A stretch of DNA of 64,000 nucleotides from Babylonia areolata (taxonomy: Eukaryota; Mollusca; Gastropoda; Neogastropoda; Buccinidae): the NCBI RefSeq assembly GCF_041734735.1, contig NC_134891.1, forward strand, positions 14,497,578-14,561,577, in the 5' to 3' direction. Shown one piece after another: positions 21,431 to 33,400 of the stretch. Made by a program: the position numbers and the translations under genes. The notes below the pieces were generated by a model. That model was not told the DNA's origin. It searched no databases and was given only the letters and a program-made list of their open reading frames with translations. Within the stretch, counting starts at the first letter, position 1. The number at the start of each line of letters is the position of its first letter.

Positions 21431-24400
21431 GACCATTTTTCTACAGAAGTAATCTTTCGAGTAAAGAACGGATTCTGTGGAGAAAGGTTTGTTTTGGTTG
21501 TGGTGGTGGTGGTGGTGATGTTTTTTTTGTTTGTTTGTTTTGTTTTGTTTGTTTTTATACATATTTAATATCGCAGACTACTACTTAAATGGTTAAGTCA
21601 TTTCTACTACAAAACTGTATTCTTTAAATGATCTATATTACAAATGATATAGTTTACAAAAACCCTCCACCACTATTTGCTTGGACCAACAGACATGGCT
21701 GTTACACATTTTGAGCAGCTACAGTGCAGTCTGAAGTTGCCAACAGCCATGTTTTCTGTGTTTTTAGTCCATTTGTGTGGTCTGTCAGTTTGGAAAAAAA
21801 AAAAAAAAAGCAGAAAGGAACTTATTCCAATAATGATGATTTAATGTGGGTTGATTAAGAAAGTATTTTACCTTCAATACTCCAAACAAGAGGGGCGTAT
21901 TAAGCCTCCTAGACTCGCGTGTGATAACCACTTTAATCCAAACAACTCAGTAAAGCAGATCATGTGGGGGAAAAGACATTTTAATGCAACCTGTGAATTT
22001 ACAACACTTTTTTATGTTCTGGCCAAGATACATTTTTTCAATACGCCATTGCGACCTTGGCATTTGACCTCAGATTTTTTTTTCATCATGATCAATCTTT
22101 ATACAAAATTTGATGAAGTTAATATGCAGACCTCTTTCTTGCACTTACACTGAAGAAACTAACACTTACAGTAAAGAAACATATCTTATGCTATTTTCTA
22201 ACACTAACCCTCAACCTCTGATTTTGAAATTTTCCAGGATTATGCTATGACAAGTCATAATACCAAGTTTTGATTAAAATTGGAAGTGAGGTATGGTTTC
22301 TATCAAGCTCTTTTCTATTTCGCCAAATAATGACCTTGACCTTTGACTTCTTACCATGCTTACTTCTTGTCATAAATGGATTACTTTAAAGATCTTATTC
22401 ACACGTACCACCCTGACACTTCCCACGCCACTTGTAGTAGTCGAGAAAATGCCAACGTCAAAGTTTATCGTGCGCTCACACACACACACACACACACACA
22501 ACACCACTTATCATGAAAGAGTGACGTCATCAGTTATCCACTAGGTGTTCATGTGACATCTGATTGTAACGCGTTTAGGTCACTGATAACAAATCAGCTT
22601 TGAATATCTCCAAATGACACGGAATGGAGCAAACATTCCTCAAAATTAATTATTATCTACACAGTATGGATGTCCACAGAGCATCAAGGTGCACATGGCA
22701 TGGCAGGGTTTTTCCAAATAATTAAAGCAATATTGTTTTCAAACTTATACGCCAGAGAAGAATATGACAATTTTCATGTGTAAAAAGTAGGATTTTTTTT
22801 TTTAAAGATCCAGTACTCACATCCAGATATGAGATTTTCCCTTGATTTTACGGAAATCAGTAAACCTGAGCGTCCAGGGGTCGATCTCGAGATTTGTGTA
22901 AATCAATTGAGAAAATCAAGGGGTATGTTTATTGTGACAGATTCGTTTTCTGTTGATCGGCCTCCGCGTTGATCTGTATTAAATTCCAATTTGGTTAAAA
23001 ACGCGGTGAATTGTGTGCTTGCGAAATCGCCACTCACCGCCATACTTTTGACCACGTGCCTGCTTTGCATATAACTCCATGAATTTAGGATGCTAAAGTG
23101 GGACATTACCCCTAATTCGAAGTCACATGTTTCCTAATGGTCAGTTGAAGCCAAGTCCATGGTTGTCAAAAATGTCGTTGTGAGAAATTCCACCCGTTGT
23201 GAGAAACACACACACACACACACACAACGTGTGATTTGAACAGATAACAGGTTGTATGAAATTGAAATGAAACTTTTCTGTTTTTGAAAGCTTTCTCCGA
23301 TTGTTTGCACCAGGAAAAGTTCGTCTGCTTATTCTTTTTCAACGTTTTTTCAATGGTTGAAAGAGCAGGAGTACCTGAAGGTAAATGCGAACGGGCAAGT
23401 CTGATTGCGAACAATGGGTTTGGGTACATGTGGACAATTAAAACAGAAGCAGATCTTGAACCCGTTAGACATATCATTGGAACATCGCACCAGACTGATG
23501 TATTGTTGGTTTTGATGACACATGCACATGTACACACAAACCCACATTTGAACACACTCACACTCCACACCACACACAAACACACGCTTTTGAGAGTGCT
23601 CAGTAACTGTGCAGCATCATTTGCAAACAGACCCGTGTCAAAATATCCTATGGTCCAATTGCAAACGACATTATTTTGGAGTTTCCTGTCAAAGCTGACG
23701 TTCTGATCTGTCACCAACATGCTTTCTTGATTCTCCCAGCACTGGCAATGCACAATTTATTCAACAAATCCTATCAAATCAGCTATTTTAAACTGTATTA
23801 AAGTTGGTCATACTACTTGCTTCCCTTGATTTTAGGATTTTGAGAGCACGAGTGTGAACGTGGTCGGCAATCGTGCGCGAAGAGAAGAAAGAGCGCGGAA
23901 ACAGTCCAAAATAGCTGATGTTTGACTGGTTCGTCGAAATGGAAATTCATTGAGGTATCAGAACGAGGTCGAAGTACACGTTAAACTGTGAAATGTGTGT
24001 GATGAGAACGATTCGAGGTGGGGCGGTACACGAACCGTTCGCAATTAGGAATACCTACCTTTTTATCCCCTTCTTTTTACAGTTAGCAGTTTTCTTCACA
24101 AGGGAATGCATTTTGTCTTGTTTGTTTCAAATAATGCCGAGAAGCTTTTTTCTTTTTTTCTTTTAATTTTTTAAACAGATTTCTTCAAAAGCGGGTTTCT
24201 TTGGATATTAATCCTTTGAAAGTGTAAAACGACCCATCTTCCTATGCATCGTTCCTCATCACTTTCCCCCTCCAAAGGTTCTTAGCCACCATCCTACCAA
24301 TCCATCATTCGCCCATCCCCGATGTTTTACCTATCCTTCCACTCTCCCCCACCTCAGTCCCCCCACACACCCATCACAATCCTACTCCTGACTCCTGCCA

Positions 24401-24599
24401 GCTTCATTGCAGAGATTCAGGGATCATGTCTATGTTCCCCATATCTGTACCCCCCATTTCAAAATTCCAATATTGCATGAGAAAGAACGCATAATGCAAA
24501 ACACACGTTAACATAACGCAAGCTCCATACGTTTGACAAGTAATCAGAACTGTTCAGTGAATCGTCAAACCAAGATGTCTTCATTTTGCGTTTCTTCTG
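21431..24599. other. Non-coding stretch with (CA)n runs
   Basis: (CA)n lies at 22475-22501 and at about 23207-23227, poly-A at 21796-21809. Overlapping open frames at 23166-23753 on both strands show no domain. I recognise no gene here. Confidence 0.5.
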
Positions 24600-27465
24600 C
24601 CTTTCAGCTGATTGCTTGCCCTGACACAGTTCTCCGCACAGCAGCAGGCAGTCGACTGCCTGGCATTCTGACCGTATGTCCAGCCCACCTGGCTTGGACT
24701 TTCTGCGGGAGGGTGTTGACGCTCAAGAGGCCAGCTCGTTCCAGGACTTCCGTGTCGGGGACTTTGTCCTGCCTCCTGTGAAGACGTCTGCGGAGGCAGG
24801 TCATGTTGAAGCGATTGAGCTGTTTGGCGTGCCTGCTGTAGACAGTCCAGGTCTCGCTGGCGGAAAGGAGGGTGGTAAGGACCACTGCACAGTAGAACTT
24901 CAGCTTGGTGGTAGCGGTGAGTTCTCTTTGCCCCCAGACGTTCTCACGAAGTCTCCCAAAGGCGGAGCTGGCTGACCTCAGCGTCTATGTTCACTGCGCG
25001 AGAGAGCGTGCTGCCCAGGAAGGTGAAGTTGTCGACTGCCTGGAGGTTCTGCCCCTTAACTGTGATGTACGGGTCCTTGTTTGACTTTCCTGGGGCAGAC
25101 TGGTAACTTCGATCTTTTTGGTTCTGATGGTGAAACCGAAGTTGTCACAGGCTTGTGAGAAGCAGTCTATTTCACACTGCATATTCTGCCCTACGCTGGC
25201 GTTGAGTGTGCAGTCATCAGCAAGCAAGAAGTTTCTGATGACATTCTCTTTCACCTTTGTAACAGCCAGCAGGCGCCTGAGGTTGAACAATCTCAGGTTA
25301 GTCCTGTACCTGACGTGGGTTCCTTCTTAGCAGTCACGGAAGGCATCTGTCAGCATGGCAGAGAATACCGTACTGAACAGAGTTGGGGCAAGAACGCAGC
25401 CTTGTCACTTGGAAGGCCTCTGACTCGTCTCCATCCAGAACTCTCACCGTCATGCCATCGTGGAACTGCCGGACGATTGTGATAAACTTGCTGGGACAGC
25501 CAAACTTCTCCGTGATCTACCACAAGCCTTCTCTGCTGATTGTATCGAAAGCCTTGGTCAGATCGGCGTAAGTCATTAAGAGGTCGTTGTTCCTGGCATT
25601 TTTCCTGGAGTTGGCGTGCAGCAAAATCATGTCCGCAGTCCCATGTTCAGCACGGAAGCTGCACTGGCTTTCTGGGAGACCTTGTTCAAGATGTTGGAGA
25701 AGCCAGCTGAGCAAGACATGGACCAGAATCTTTCCAGCAATGGACAAGAGGGAGATGCCTCGGTGGTTGTTGCAAGACTGGCGGTTGCCTTTCCTCTTGT
25801 AGATGTGGACTATGCTGGCATCTTTCAGCTGTTGCGGGATCTGTCCCTCGTTCCACATGGACTGGAAGAGTTCAGTCAGCTTTTGCATCATGACAGGGCT
25901 GCCTGCTTTACATACCTCAGCAGGGATTGCATCTGATCCTGGCGCTTTGCTACAAGAGAGTTGCCTCACTGCCTTCCTGACATTATCTTCTGAGGGGAGG
26001 GTGTCGAGGTCCTCGTTGATCTCTACCTGGGGCAGGCGAGCAGTTGCCTTGTGTTAATGTTGGCAGGACGGTTGAGGACATTGTTGAAGTGCTTATCCCA
26101 CTGCTCCAGAATTTGCTTTTTCTCTGTCAGCAGCTGCATCCCATCTGCGTTGAGGAGGGGTGAGGAGCCTGAGGACTTGGGTCCGTATACAGCCTTAAGT
26201 GCATCGTAGAAGCACTTTATGTCGTGGCTGTGTGCGTAGCCCTGGATTTCATCCGCCTTTTCCCTGAACCAGCTGTCCTGCATCTCTTCTGCACCTTTCT
26301 TTTTACATTAGCAAGGGTATCTTCCTTGGCTTACATCGTTATGATGCACTCTGAATAGTTGATTTTTGTGTTGTGTATTTCTTCATCATTCTCATCGAAC
26401 CAGTCTTGGTTTCTTTGGGTTGCTGGACCGAGATGTTCGAGGGCAGTAGTGTAGACAGCGTCTCTGAAGGCCATCCACCGTTCCCCATCGCTGGTCCCTT
26501 ATTCACCACACATGGCTCTCGTCACTCTGACGTCCAGTCTGTCCCTCTTCCTGGTGATGACGTAGTATATAAGATGCCAGTGCCTCGAGCGATGGTGCAT
26601 CCATGACGTCTTCTTACGGGTGGGTAGGCGGAACGGAGTGTTGATGATGACAAGGTCACGTGTCTTGAGGAGCAGAAGGCCGTTGCTGTTACGCTTGCCA
26701 GTGCCGTGTCTTCCAAAGATCCCTTCCCAGGTTTGGTAAAATGTCCCTACTCTGGCATTGAAGTCCCCAAGAACAATGAGCTTCTCTGACTGTGGGGCTG
26801 CTGAAATGAGGGCGTTGAGTTCTTCACAGAATATATCTTTAATATCATCTTAGTTGGTGGGAGTGTAGACACTAATCAGCGTTGCACTCTTTTCGTTTGA
26901 AAGTGGGAGCTGAAGTGTCATCAGGAGGTCGTTGATACCCTCTGGAAGCTTGGTGAGATTTGATGGCAAATCCCACGCCTGCTTCTCGTCGTTCAGCGCT
27001 GCTGCGACCACTCCAGAAGAACGTGTATTCACCACCACGTTCTGTAAGCTGGCCCTTGTCTGCTAGGCGCGTTTCACTGAGAGCTGCAATGTCAAAATTG
27101 TAGCGAGCTAACTCTTTGGCAACCAGTGCAGTTCTTCTCTCTGGTCTGTCTGACTTGATGTTATCCGGATAGCAGAGTTCTCACGTTTCATATGCCAAGG
27201 TTGAGCACCATCACTTTCTTTTGTTTTTTGTTTGTCGACCGCTATGAGGGATCCCCACCACGGTAAGCTGGCCAGGGAGAAGTGAAGCAGGCTATGTTTG
27301 AGGCACCTTTTCTAGCCCCTTCCTCCATGGTGGTGAACAGAGCGATCCTAAAGAGAGCTGCTCAGACACCTAGGGGGCTGCGAACTCAGCTGCTGCTTCG
27401 GTCCAGCAGAGAGCAAACCTATGCCCCTGGCTGCCGGTGGGCAGGTTTGTGCTAGTAGTTCGGGT
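24600..27465 (-). mobile_element. RTE-like LINE, copy 2 (decayed)
   Basis: Same family group as copy 1, read right to left. The 5' untranslated part at about 27180-27465 matches 13640-13890 of copy 1. Endonuclease pieces lie at about 27130-26400, the linker and start of the reverse transcriptase at 26283-25517 (KLRQ-like, then RGISLLSIAGKILVHVLL, TYADLTKAFDTI), FLLADDCTLNA near 25220, and RWAGHTVRMPGSRLP near 24670. At least six frame breaks are visible. The C-terminal finger is missing at the 24600 edge. Confidence 0.8.
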
Positions 27466-27745
27466 AAGACAATCAACCGAGGTCTCGTGTGCAGCTTGCT
27501 CTTAGCACACGTAAAATTACCCACGGCAACAAAACGGTTGTCCCTGGTAAAATTCTGTACACGAATAGATTTTTATGGTAAAACAAATACACTTGCAGAC
27601 AGAAGAAAATGGACAGCGCTGTACTGCGGCGACGTGCTGTCCCCGAGGAGAGCAGCCCGAATTTCAGACGGAGAAATCTGTTGTGACAAAAAGTAACAGA
27701 GTACAATACAAACAATTATAATATAATACAATACAATCGTAGAAT
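27466..27745 (+). repeat. SINE family 1, 5'-truncated copy
   Basis: It shares with the reverse complement of 28335-28620 the blocks ACCGAGGTC-CGTGTGCA, GGTTGTCCCTGGTAAAATTC, CAGCGCTGT, and GAGAAATCTGTTGTGACAAA, and ends in an ATACA-rich tail. The tRNA-like head is absent. It abuts the 5' end of LINE copy 2. Confidence 0.75.
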
Positions 27746-28334
27746 TATCTTTATAACGTGTTGACTTCGTTTGAGAGTGTGCAAGAGCCACAAATATAGA
27801 AGAAGACGAAATCGAGGAAATCTTAGTTGAACCATTCTTCTAAACCCATAACAACAGATGGTATTAAATCCAGTATAAGAAATCTGAAAATTTACAAAAG
27901 CGCCGACCGAGATCAAATAATGAATGTGACGCTGAGAAATGTTACTGGTTATCAATTTTGATTGATTCCATATGACATTGTATAACACATTGTTTTGGTG
28001 TAAATCCATTATTGTACCTGTTCAGAAAAAAAACGGGGACATGAGTAATCCAGATACTAATACGATTGACGCTGCGACTGAGAGCTGTAGCCTACCTCGA
28101 CCTAAGAGCTGAAAGTATGCATATGTCAATAAAATGTGTCTGAAGCCTTTCGGGCACGGCCTCTCCCAGCGTGTCTGTCGTGCGCATGTGTTTCCATTAT
28201 GGTTATCTTAGTCTGCATGTCAAGAATGAAAAATTCAATTGAATGGGTATGCATACCGGTTTCCTTCAGTTAATCAATGGATGCACACGTGTGCATGCGC
28301 GTACATAGACACATACACATAAGTACACATTGTA
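27746..28334. other. Non-coding stretch, nothing recognised
   Basis: No coding frame, RNA or repeat end is supported between the two SINE copies. Confidence 0.4.
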
Positions 28335-28724
28335 TTCCTCTTTTTTGTCACAACAGATTTCTCGGTGTGAAATTCGAGCTGATCTCCCCAGGGAGTGCAC
28401 ATCGCAACACTGAGAGCGCCATCCTTTTTATTTTAATTTTATTTATTTATTTATTTATTTCTACCTGCCTGCAGGTTTTTTTTAATTTGTTTTCTTATCG
28501 AAGTTGATTTTTCTACAGAATTTTGCCAGGGACAACCCTTTTGCTGCTGTGGGTTGCACACGGGACCTCGGTTTATCCTCTCATCCGAATGACTAGCGTC
28601 TAGACCACCTGTCAAGGTCTAGCGGAGTGGGAGTAAGTACTGGCAACTGTGCCGGGATTCGAACCAGTGCGCTCAGATTCTCATGCTTCCTAGGCTGACG
28701 TGTTACCTCCAGGCCACTACTCCA
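28335..28724 (-). repeat. SINE family 1, full tRNA-derived copy
   Basis: Read on the minus strand, the head has an A box TGGCCTGGAGGT (plus 28705-28716) and a perfect B box GGTTCGAATCC (plus 28655-28665), the internal RNA polymerase III promoter of a tRNA. The body holds GGTTGTCCCTGGCAAAATTC and the 3' block GAGAAATCTGTTGTGACAAA, followed by a tail. A (TTTA)n expansion sits inside it at about 28430-28462. Two more copies lie at 7290-7470 and 27466-27745. Confidence 0.85.
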
Positions 28725-30431
28725 CATGCACACATGTAAATGTGGACTTGTCGATAGTTCAGTCATAGTAGTGACCTAAACCTGTCAGCATCACCATGAG
28801 CATGGTGACGTTGTTTGTAGTGAACGATATAACTGCTGTCAAACGTCCAGCCGCTAATGCTGCGTCAAAACTGAAAATCATTGAGGGCAGCAAGACCTGA
28901 ACACATAACACTGTCATTCAAACAGCTCACCCCCTTTCCCCTTCAACATACCCTCTCCTCCCGCCCCTCGCCTCTCGCCTTACCTCAAAGACACCACATT
29001 CCACCGCCAACATCCACATATACGGACGTTTCGTCAGTCACAGCGTCGATATGAAGTACCCGAAGTTAAAGTCGCCACCAGGCTACCCTCCAGTGAAACC
29101 CACCATAAACTTTGGGTTTACGCTGAACCCATTCAGGTAATGTAGCCTAATCGATGGAATACGTGTTGGAAGGTCAGATTAACAAATTCAGCCGGGCAGC
29201 AATAACACCAGTTTTTATGCTGGGCGTCAGAGAATACATTTCGAGCTTGACCAACCACCAACTGAGCTGTCACAAAAAACAACGTTACATTCGGGTTTGA
29301 TTAAGTCGGGCGACAGGGATAACCATGGAGGAAAGGGATCTAACATTGTACTGACACCACTGGAATAACTCGTTCATACGGCAGCGACAAATCATTTTGG
29401 GCACTCAGACAAATTTGAAGTTAGCAGAGACTGATTCTGGAAGTGAAACTTGTAGATTTGTTTCATTTTTAGTATCATCAAATGAGTTTGTGTTGAATTG
29501 TCGCCATAGTCAAAGCAGCCTGTGAAATCATGTTCTCTACATGTGCTTTTTCGAACTGCATCTTGTATCAGATCAAAGTGCTCATTCAGTAAGCACGTAC
29601 AATTAGAATACTACAGTAATACTGCCATTGTTACCACAGTGACTTTAACATCAATACGAGAACAAATATATACATATACTGCAGATGTTTACATACAAGT
29701 CAGCTTTCGCAGCCCGCAGTTATACTTTTCAATCAGTGTTTTTCTGTGAATGTGTGCATTGGTCTTATCACTTGCTGCATAATGTCCACGAACGACCATC
29801 TAAATCGACAAATCTTAACTGACCTGCGGTCCAGAATTATACCTAATGCGTACTTCGTTTGTGCGTTTGAATACTTTTTCTGTTTCAGAGGCCAACTTCC
29901 GCCACATTATCTGGAGAGAAGTTTTTGTTTTTTGTTGTTGTTGTTTTTTTTAGCAGAGCGTGCGTTTTCAAGGACAAAGACACTTAGTAGACCTTTGGAG
30001 CAGGGGTTGGGGGGTGCTGAGGGGGATATCATCCTTGATCGGAGAGGCAGGTGATGATGGACCTTCAATTTGCACTGTACAGATTGGGAGGATGTGTCCG
30101 ATCCACCTATCATATTTTTTACCGAAAGAACTGGACTTGCCCAGAGTGATTATCATGTATATCATGCTCCCAAATGTGTTTGGCGATTTTGTTACGTTTG
30201 ATCAAAGTAGAAAAGTCGTGTTGAAGACAGGGCAAGTTTGAAAATTTAATAGATCCATACTATGATCCCAAAACAATGAAACTGCATTGCTTAATACTTA
30301 ATATTAAATTGCTCCATTCCCACCAATCCTACCGCCCCACCATCATCTCCTCCATTCCATTTTCAATTTCACAAACACATTTTTGATACTGAACAAAAAT
30401 GTTATTTGGACAGTTGTATGTATGTAATAGT
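28725..30431. other. Non-coding stretch before the minisatellite
   Basis: No supported gene. A perfect small hairpin TCACCATG-AG-CATGGTGA lies at about 28790-28807. A 30-codon frame from ATG 29051 (MKYPKLKSPPGYPPVKPTIN onward) runs up to an AG-GTAATG donor-like site at about 29137; it could be a first coding exon, but nothing else supports it. A single isolated minisatellite-like unit lies at about 30328-30357. Confidence 0.35.
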
Positions 30432-33400
30432 AACACCCCACCATCATCTCCTCCCATCCCAACACCACACCATCATCTCCTCCCAACCCAACACCACTCC
30501 ATCATCTCCTCCCATACCAACACCCCACCATCATCTCCTTCCATACCAACACCCCACCATCATCTCCTCCAATACCACACCATAATCTCCTCCTTCATCT
30601 CCTCCCATCCAAAAACCCTAAAATCATCTCCTCCCATCTCAACACCCCACAATCATCTCCTCCCATCCCAACATCCCTCCATCATCTCCTCCCATCCCAA
30701 CACCCCACCATCTCCTCCCAACCCAACGCCCCACCATCATCTCCTCCAATCCAACACCCCACCATCATCTCCTCCCGTCCCAACACCCCACCATCATCTC
30801 CCATCCCAACACCCCACCATCATCTCCTCCATCATCTCCTCCCATCCAACCATGATCTTCTCCCATCCCAACACCCCAGAATCATCTCCACCCATCCCAA
30901 CACCCCACCATCATCTCCTCCCATCTCAACACCCACCGTAATCTCAACACCCTACCATTATCTCCCTCATCAGCTCCTCCCATCCCAACACCCCACTATC
31001 ATCTCCTCCCATCCCAAGACCACTCCATCATCTCCTCCCATACCAACACCCCACCATCATCTCCTTCCATCCCAACACCCCACCATCATCTCCTCCCATA
31101 CCAACACCCCACCATCATCTCCTTCCATCCCAACACCACACCATCATCTCCTTCCATCCCAACACCACACCATCATCTCCTCCCATCCAAACACCCCTCC
31201 ATCATCTCCTCCCATCCCAACACCCCACCATCATCTCCTCCCAACCCAACACACAACCATCATCTCCTCCAATCCCACCACCCCTCCATCATATCCTCCC
31301 ATCCCAACACCCCACAATCATCTCCACCATCATCTCCTCCCATCCCAACACCCTCCATCATCTCCTCCCATCTCCACACCCCACCATCATCTCCTCCCAT
31401 CCCAACACCCCACCATCATCTCCTCACATCCCAACACCCCTCCATCATCTACTCCATCATCTCCTCCCATCCCAACACCCCCCATCATCTCCTCCCATCC
31501 CAACACCCCTCCATCATCTCCTCCCATCCCAACACCCTACCATCATCTCCTCCCATCCCAACGCCCCACCATCATCTCCTCCAATCCAACACCCCACCAT
31601 CATCTCCTCCAATCCAACACCCCACCATCATCTCCTCCATCATCTCACATCCCACCATGATCTCCTCCCGTCCCAACACCCCACCATCATCTCCTCCCAT
31701 CCCAACACCCCACCATCATCTCCTCACATCCCAACACCCCTCCATCATCTACTCCATCATCTCCTCCCATCCCAACACCCCACCATCATCTCCTCCCATC
31801 CCAACACCCCTCCATCATCTACTCCATCATCTCCTCCCATCCCAACACCCCCCATCATCTCCTCCCATCCCAACACCCCTCCATCATCTCCTCCCATCCC
31901 AACACCCCACCATCATCTCCTCCCATCCCAACGCCCCACCATCATCTCCTCCAATCCAACACCCCACCATCATCTCCTCCATCATCTCACATCCCACCAT
32001 GATCTCCTCCCGTCCCAACACCCCACCATCATCTCCTCCCATCCGAACACCCCACCATCATCTCCATCATCTCACATCCCACCATGATATCCTCCCATCC
32101 CAACACCTCAGAATCATCTCCATCCATCCCAACACCCAAGAATCATCTCATCCCATCTCAACACCCCACCATAATCTCAACACCACACGATCATCTCCCT
32201 CATCATCTCCTCCCATCCCAACACCCCACTATCATCTCCTCCCATCCCAAGACCACACCATAATCTCCTCCTTCATCTCCTCCCATCCAAAAACCCTAAA
32301 ATCATCTCCTCCCATCTCAACACCCCACAATCATCTCCTCCCATCCCAACATCCCTCCATCATCTCCTCCCATCCCAACACCCCACCATCTCCTCCCAAC
32401 CCAACGCCCCACCATCATCTCCTCCAATCCAACACCCCACCATCATCTCCTCCATCATCTCCTCCCATCCAACCATGATCTTCTCCCATCCCAACACCCC
32501 AGAATCATCTCCACCCATCCCAACACCCCACCATCATCTCCTCCCATCTCAACACCCACCGTAATCTCAACACCCCACCATTATCTCCCTCATCAGCTCC
32601 TCCCATCCCAACACCCCACTATCATCTCCTCCCATCCCAAGACCACACCATCATCTTCTCCTTCATCTCCTCCGATCCCAACAACCCACCATCATCTCCT
32701 CACATCCCAACACCCCACCATCATCTCCTCCATCATTTCCTCCCACTTCAACACCACACGATCATCTCCTCCATCATATCCTCCGATCCCAACGCCCATC
32801 CATCACCTCCTACCATCCAAACACCCCACCATCATCTCCTCCCATCCCAACACCCAACCACCATCTCCTCCCAACGGAACACCCGACGATCATCTCCTCC
32901 ATCATCCCCTCCAATCGAAACACCCCACTATCATCTCCTCCAACATCTCATCCCATCCCAACACCCGCCAATAATCTCCTCCCATCCCACCATGATCTCC
33001 TCCCGTCCCAACACCCCGCCATCATCTCCTCCCATCCCAACACCAGACCATCATCTCCTCCCATCCCAACACCAGACCATCATCTCCTCCCATCCCAACA
33101 CCAGACCATCATCTCCTCCCATCCCAACACCCCTTCATCATCTCCTCCCATCCGAACACCCCACCATCATCTCCTCCCATCTCAACACCCCTCCATCATC
33201 TCCTCCCATCCCTACACCCCACCATTATCTCCACTTATCCCTTCACCCCTCCACCATCTCCTCCCATCCGAACACCCCACCATCATATCCTCCCATCCCA
33301 ACACCCCTACATCATCTCCTCCCATCCCCACACCCCACCATCATCACCTCCGATCCCAGCACCCCTCGATCATCTCCTTCCATCCTAACAACCCTCCATC

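Noticed and set aside
23166-23753. 195-codon minus-strand and 140-codon plus-strand frames
   Set aside because: They overlap on opposite strands, include (CA)n translations (Val/Cys runs), and show no domain or splice structure.
28335-28724. Functional tRNA gene on the minus strand
   Set aside because: A and B boxes are present, but the sequence does not fold into a full cloverleaf with an acceptor stem, and it is joined to a repeated SINE body.
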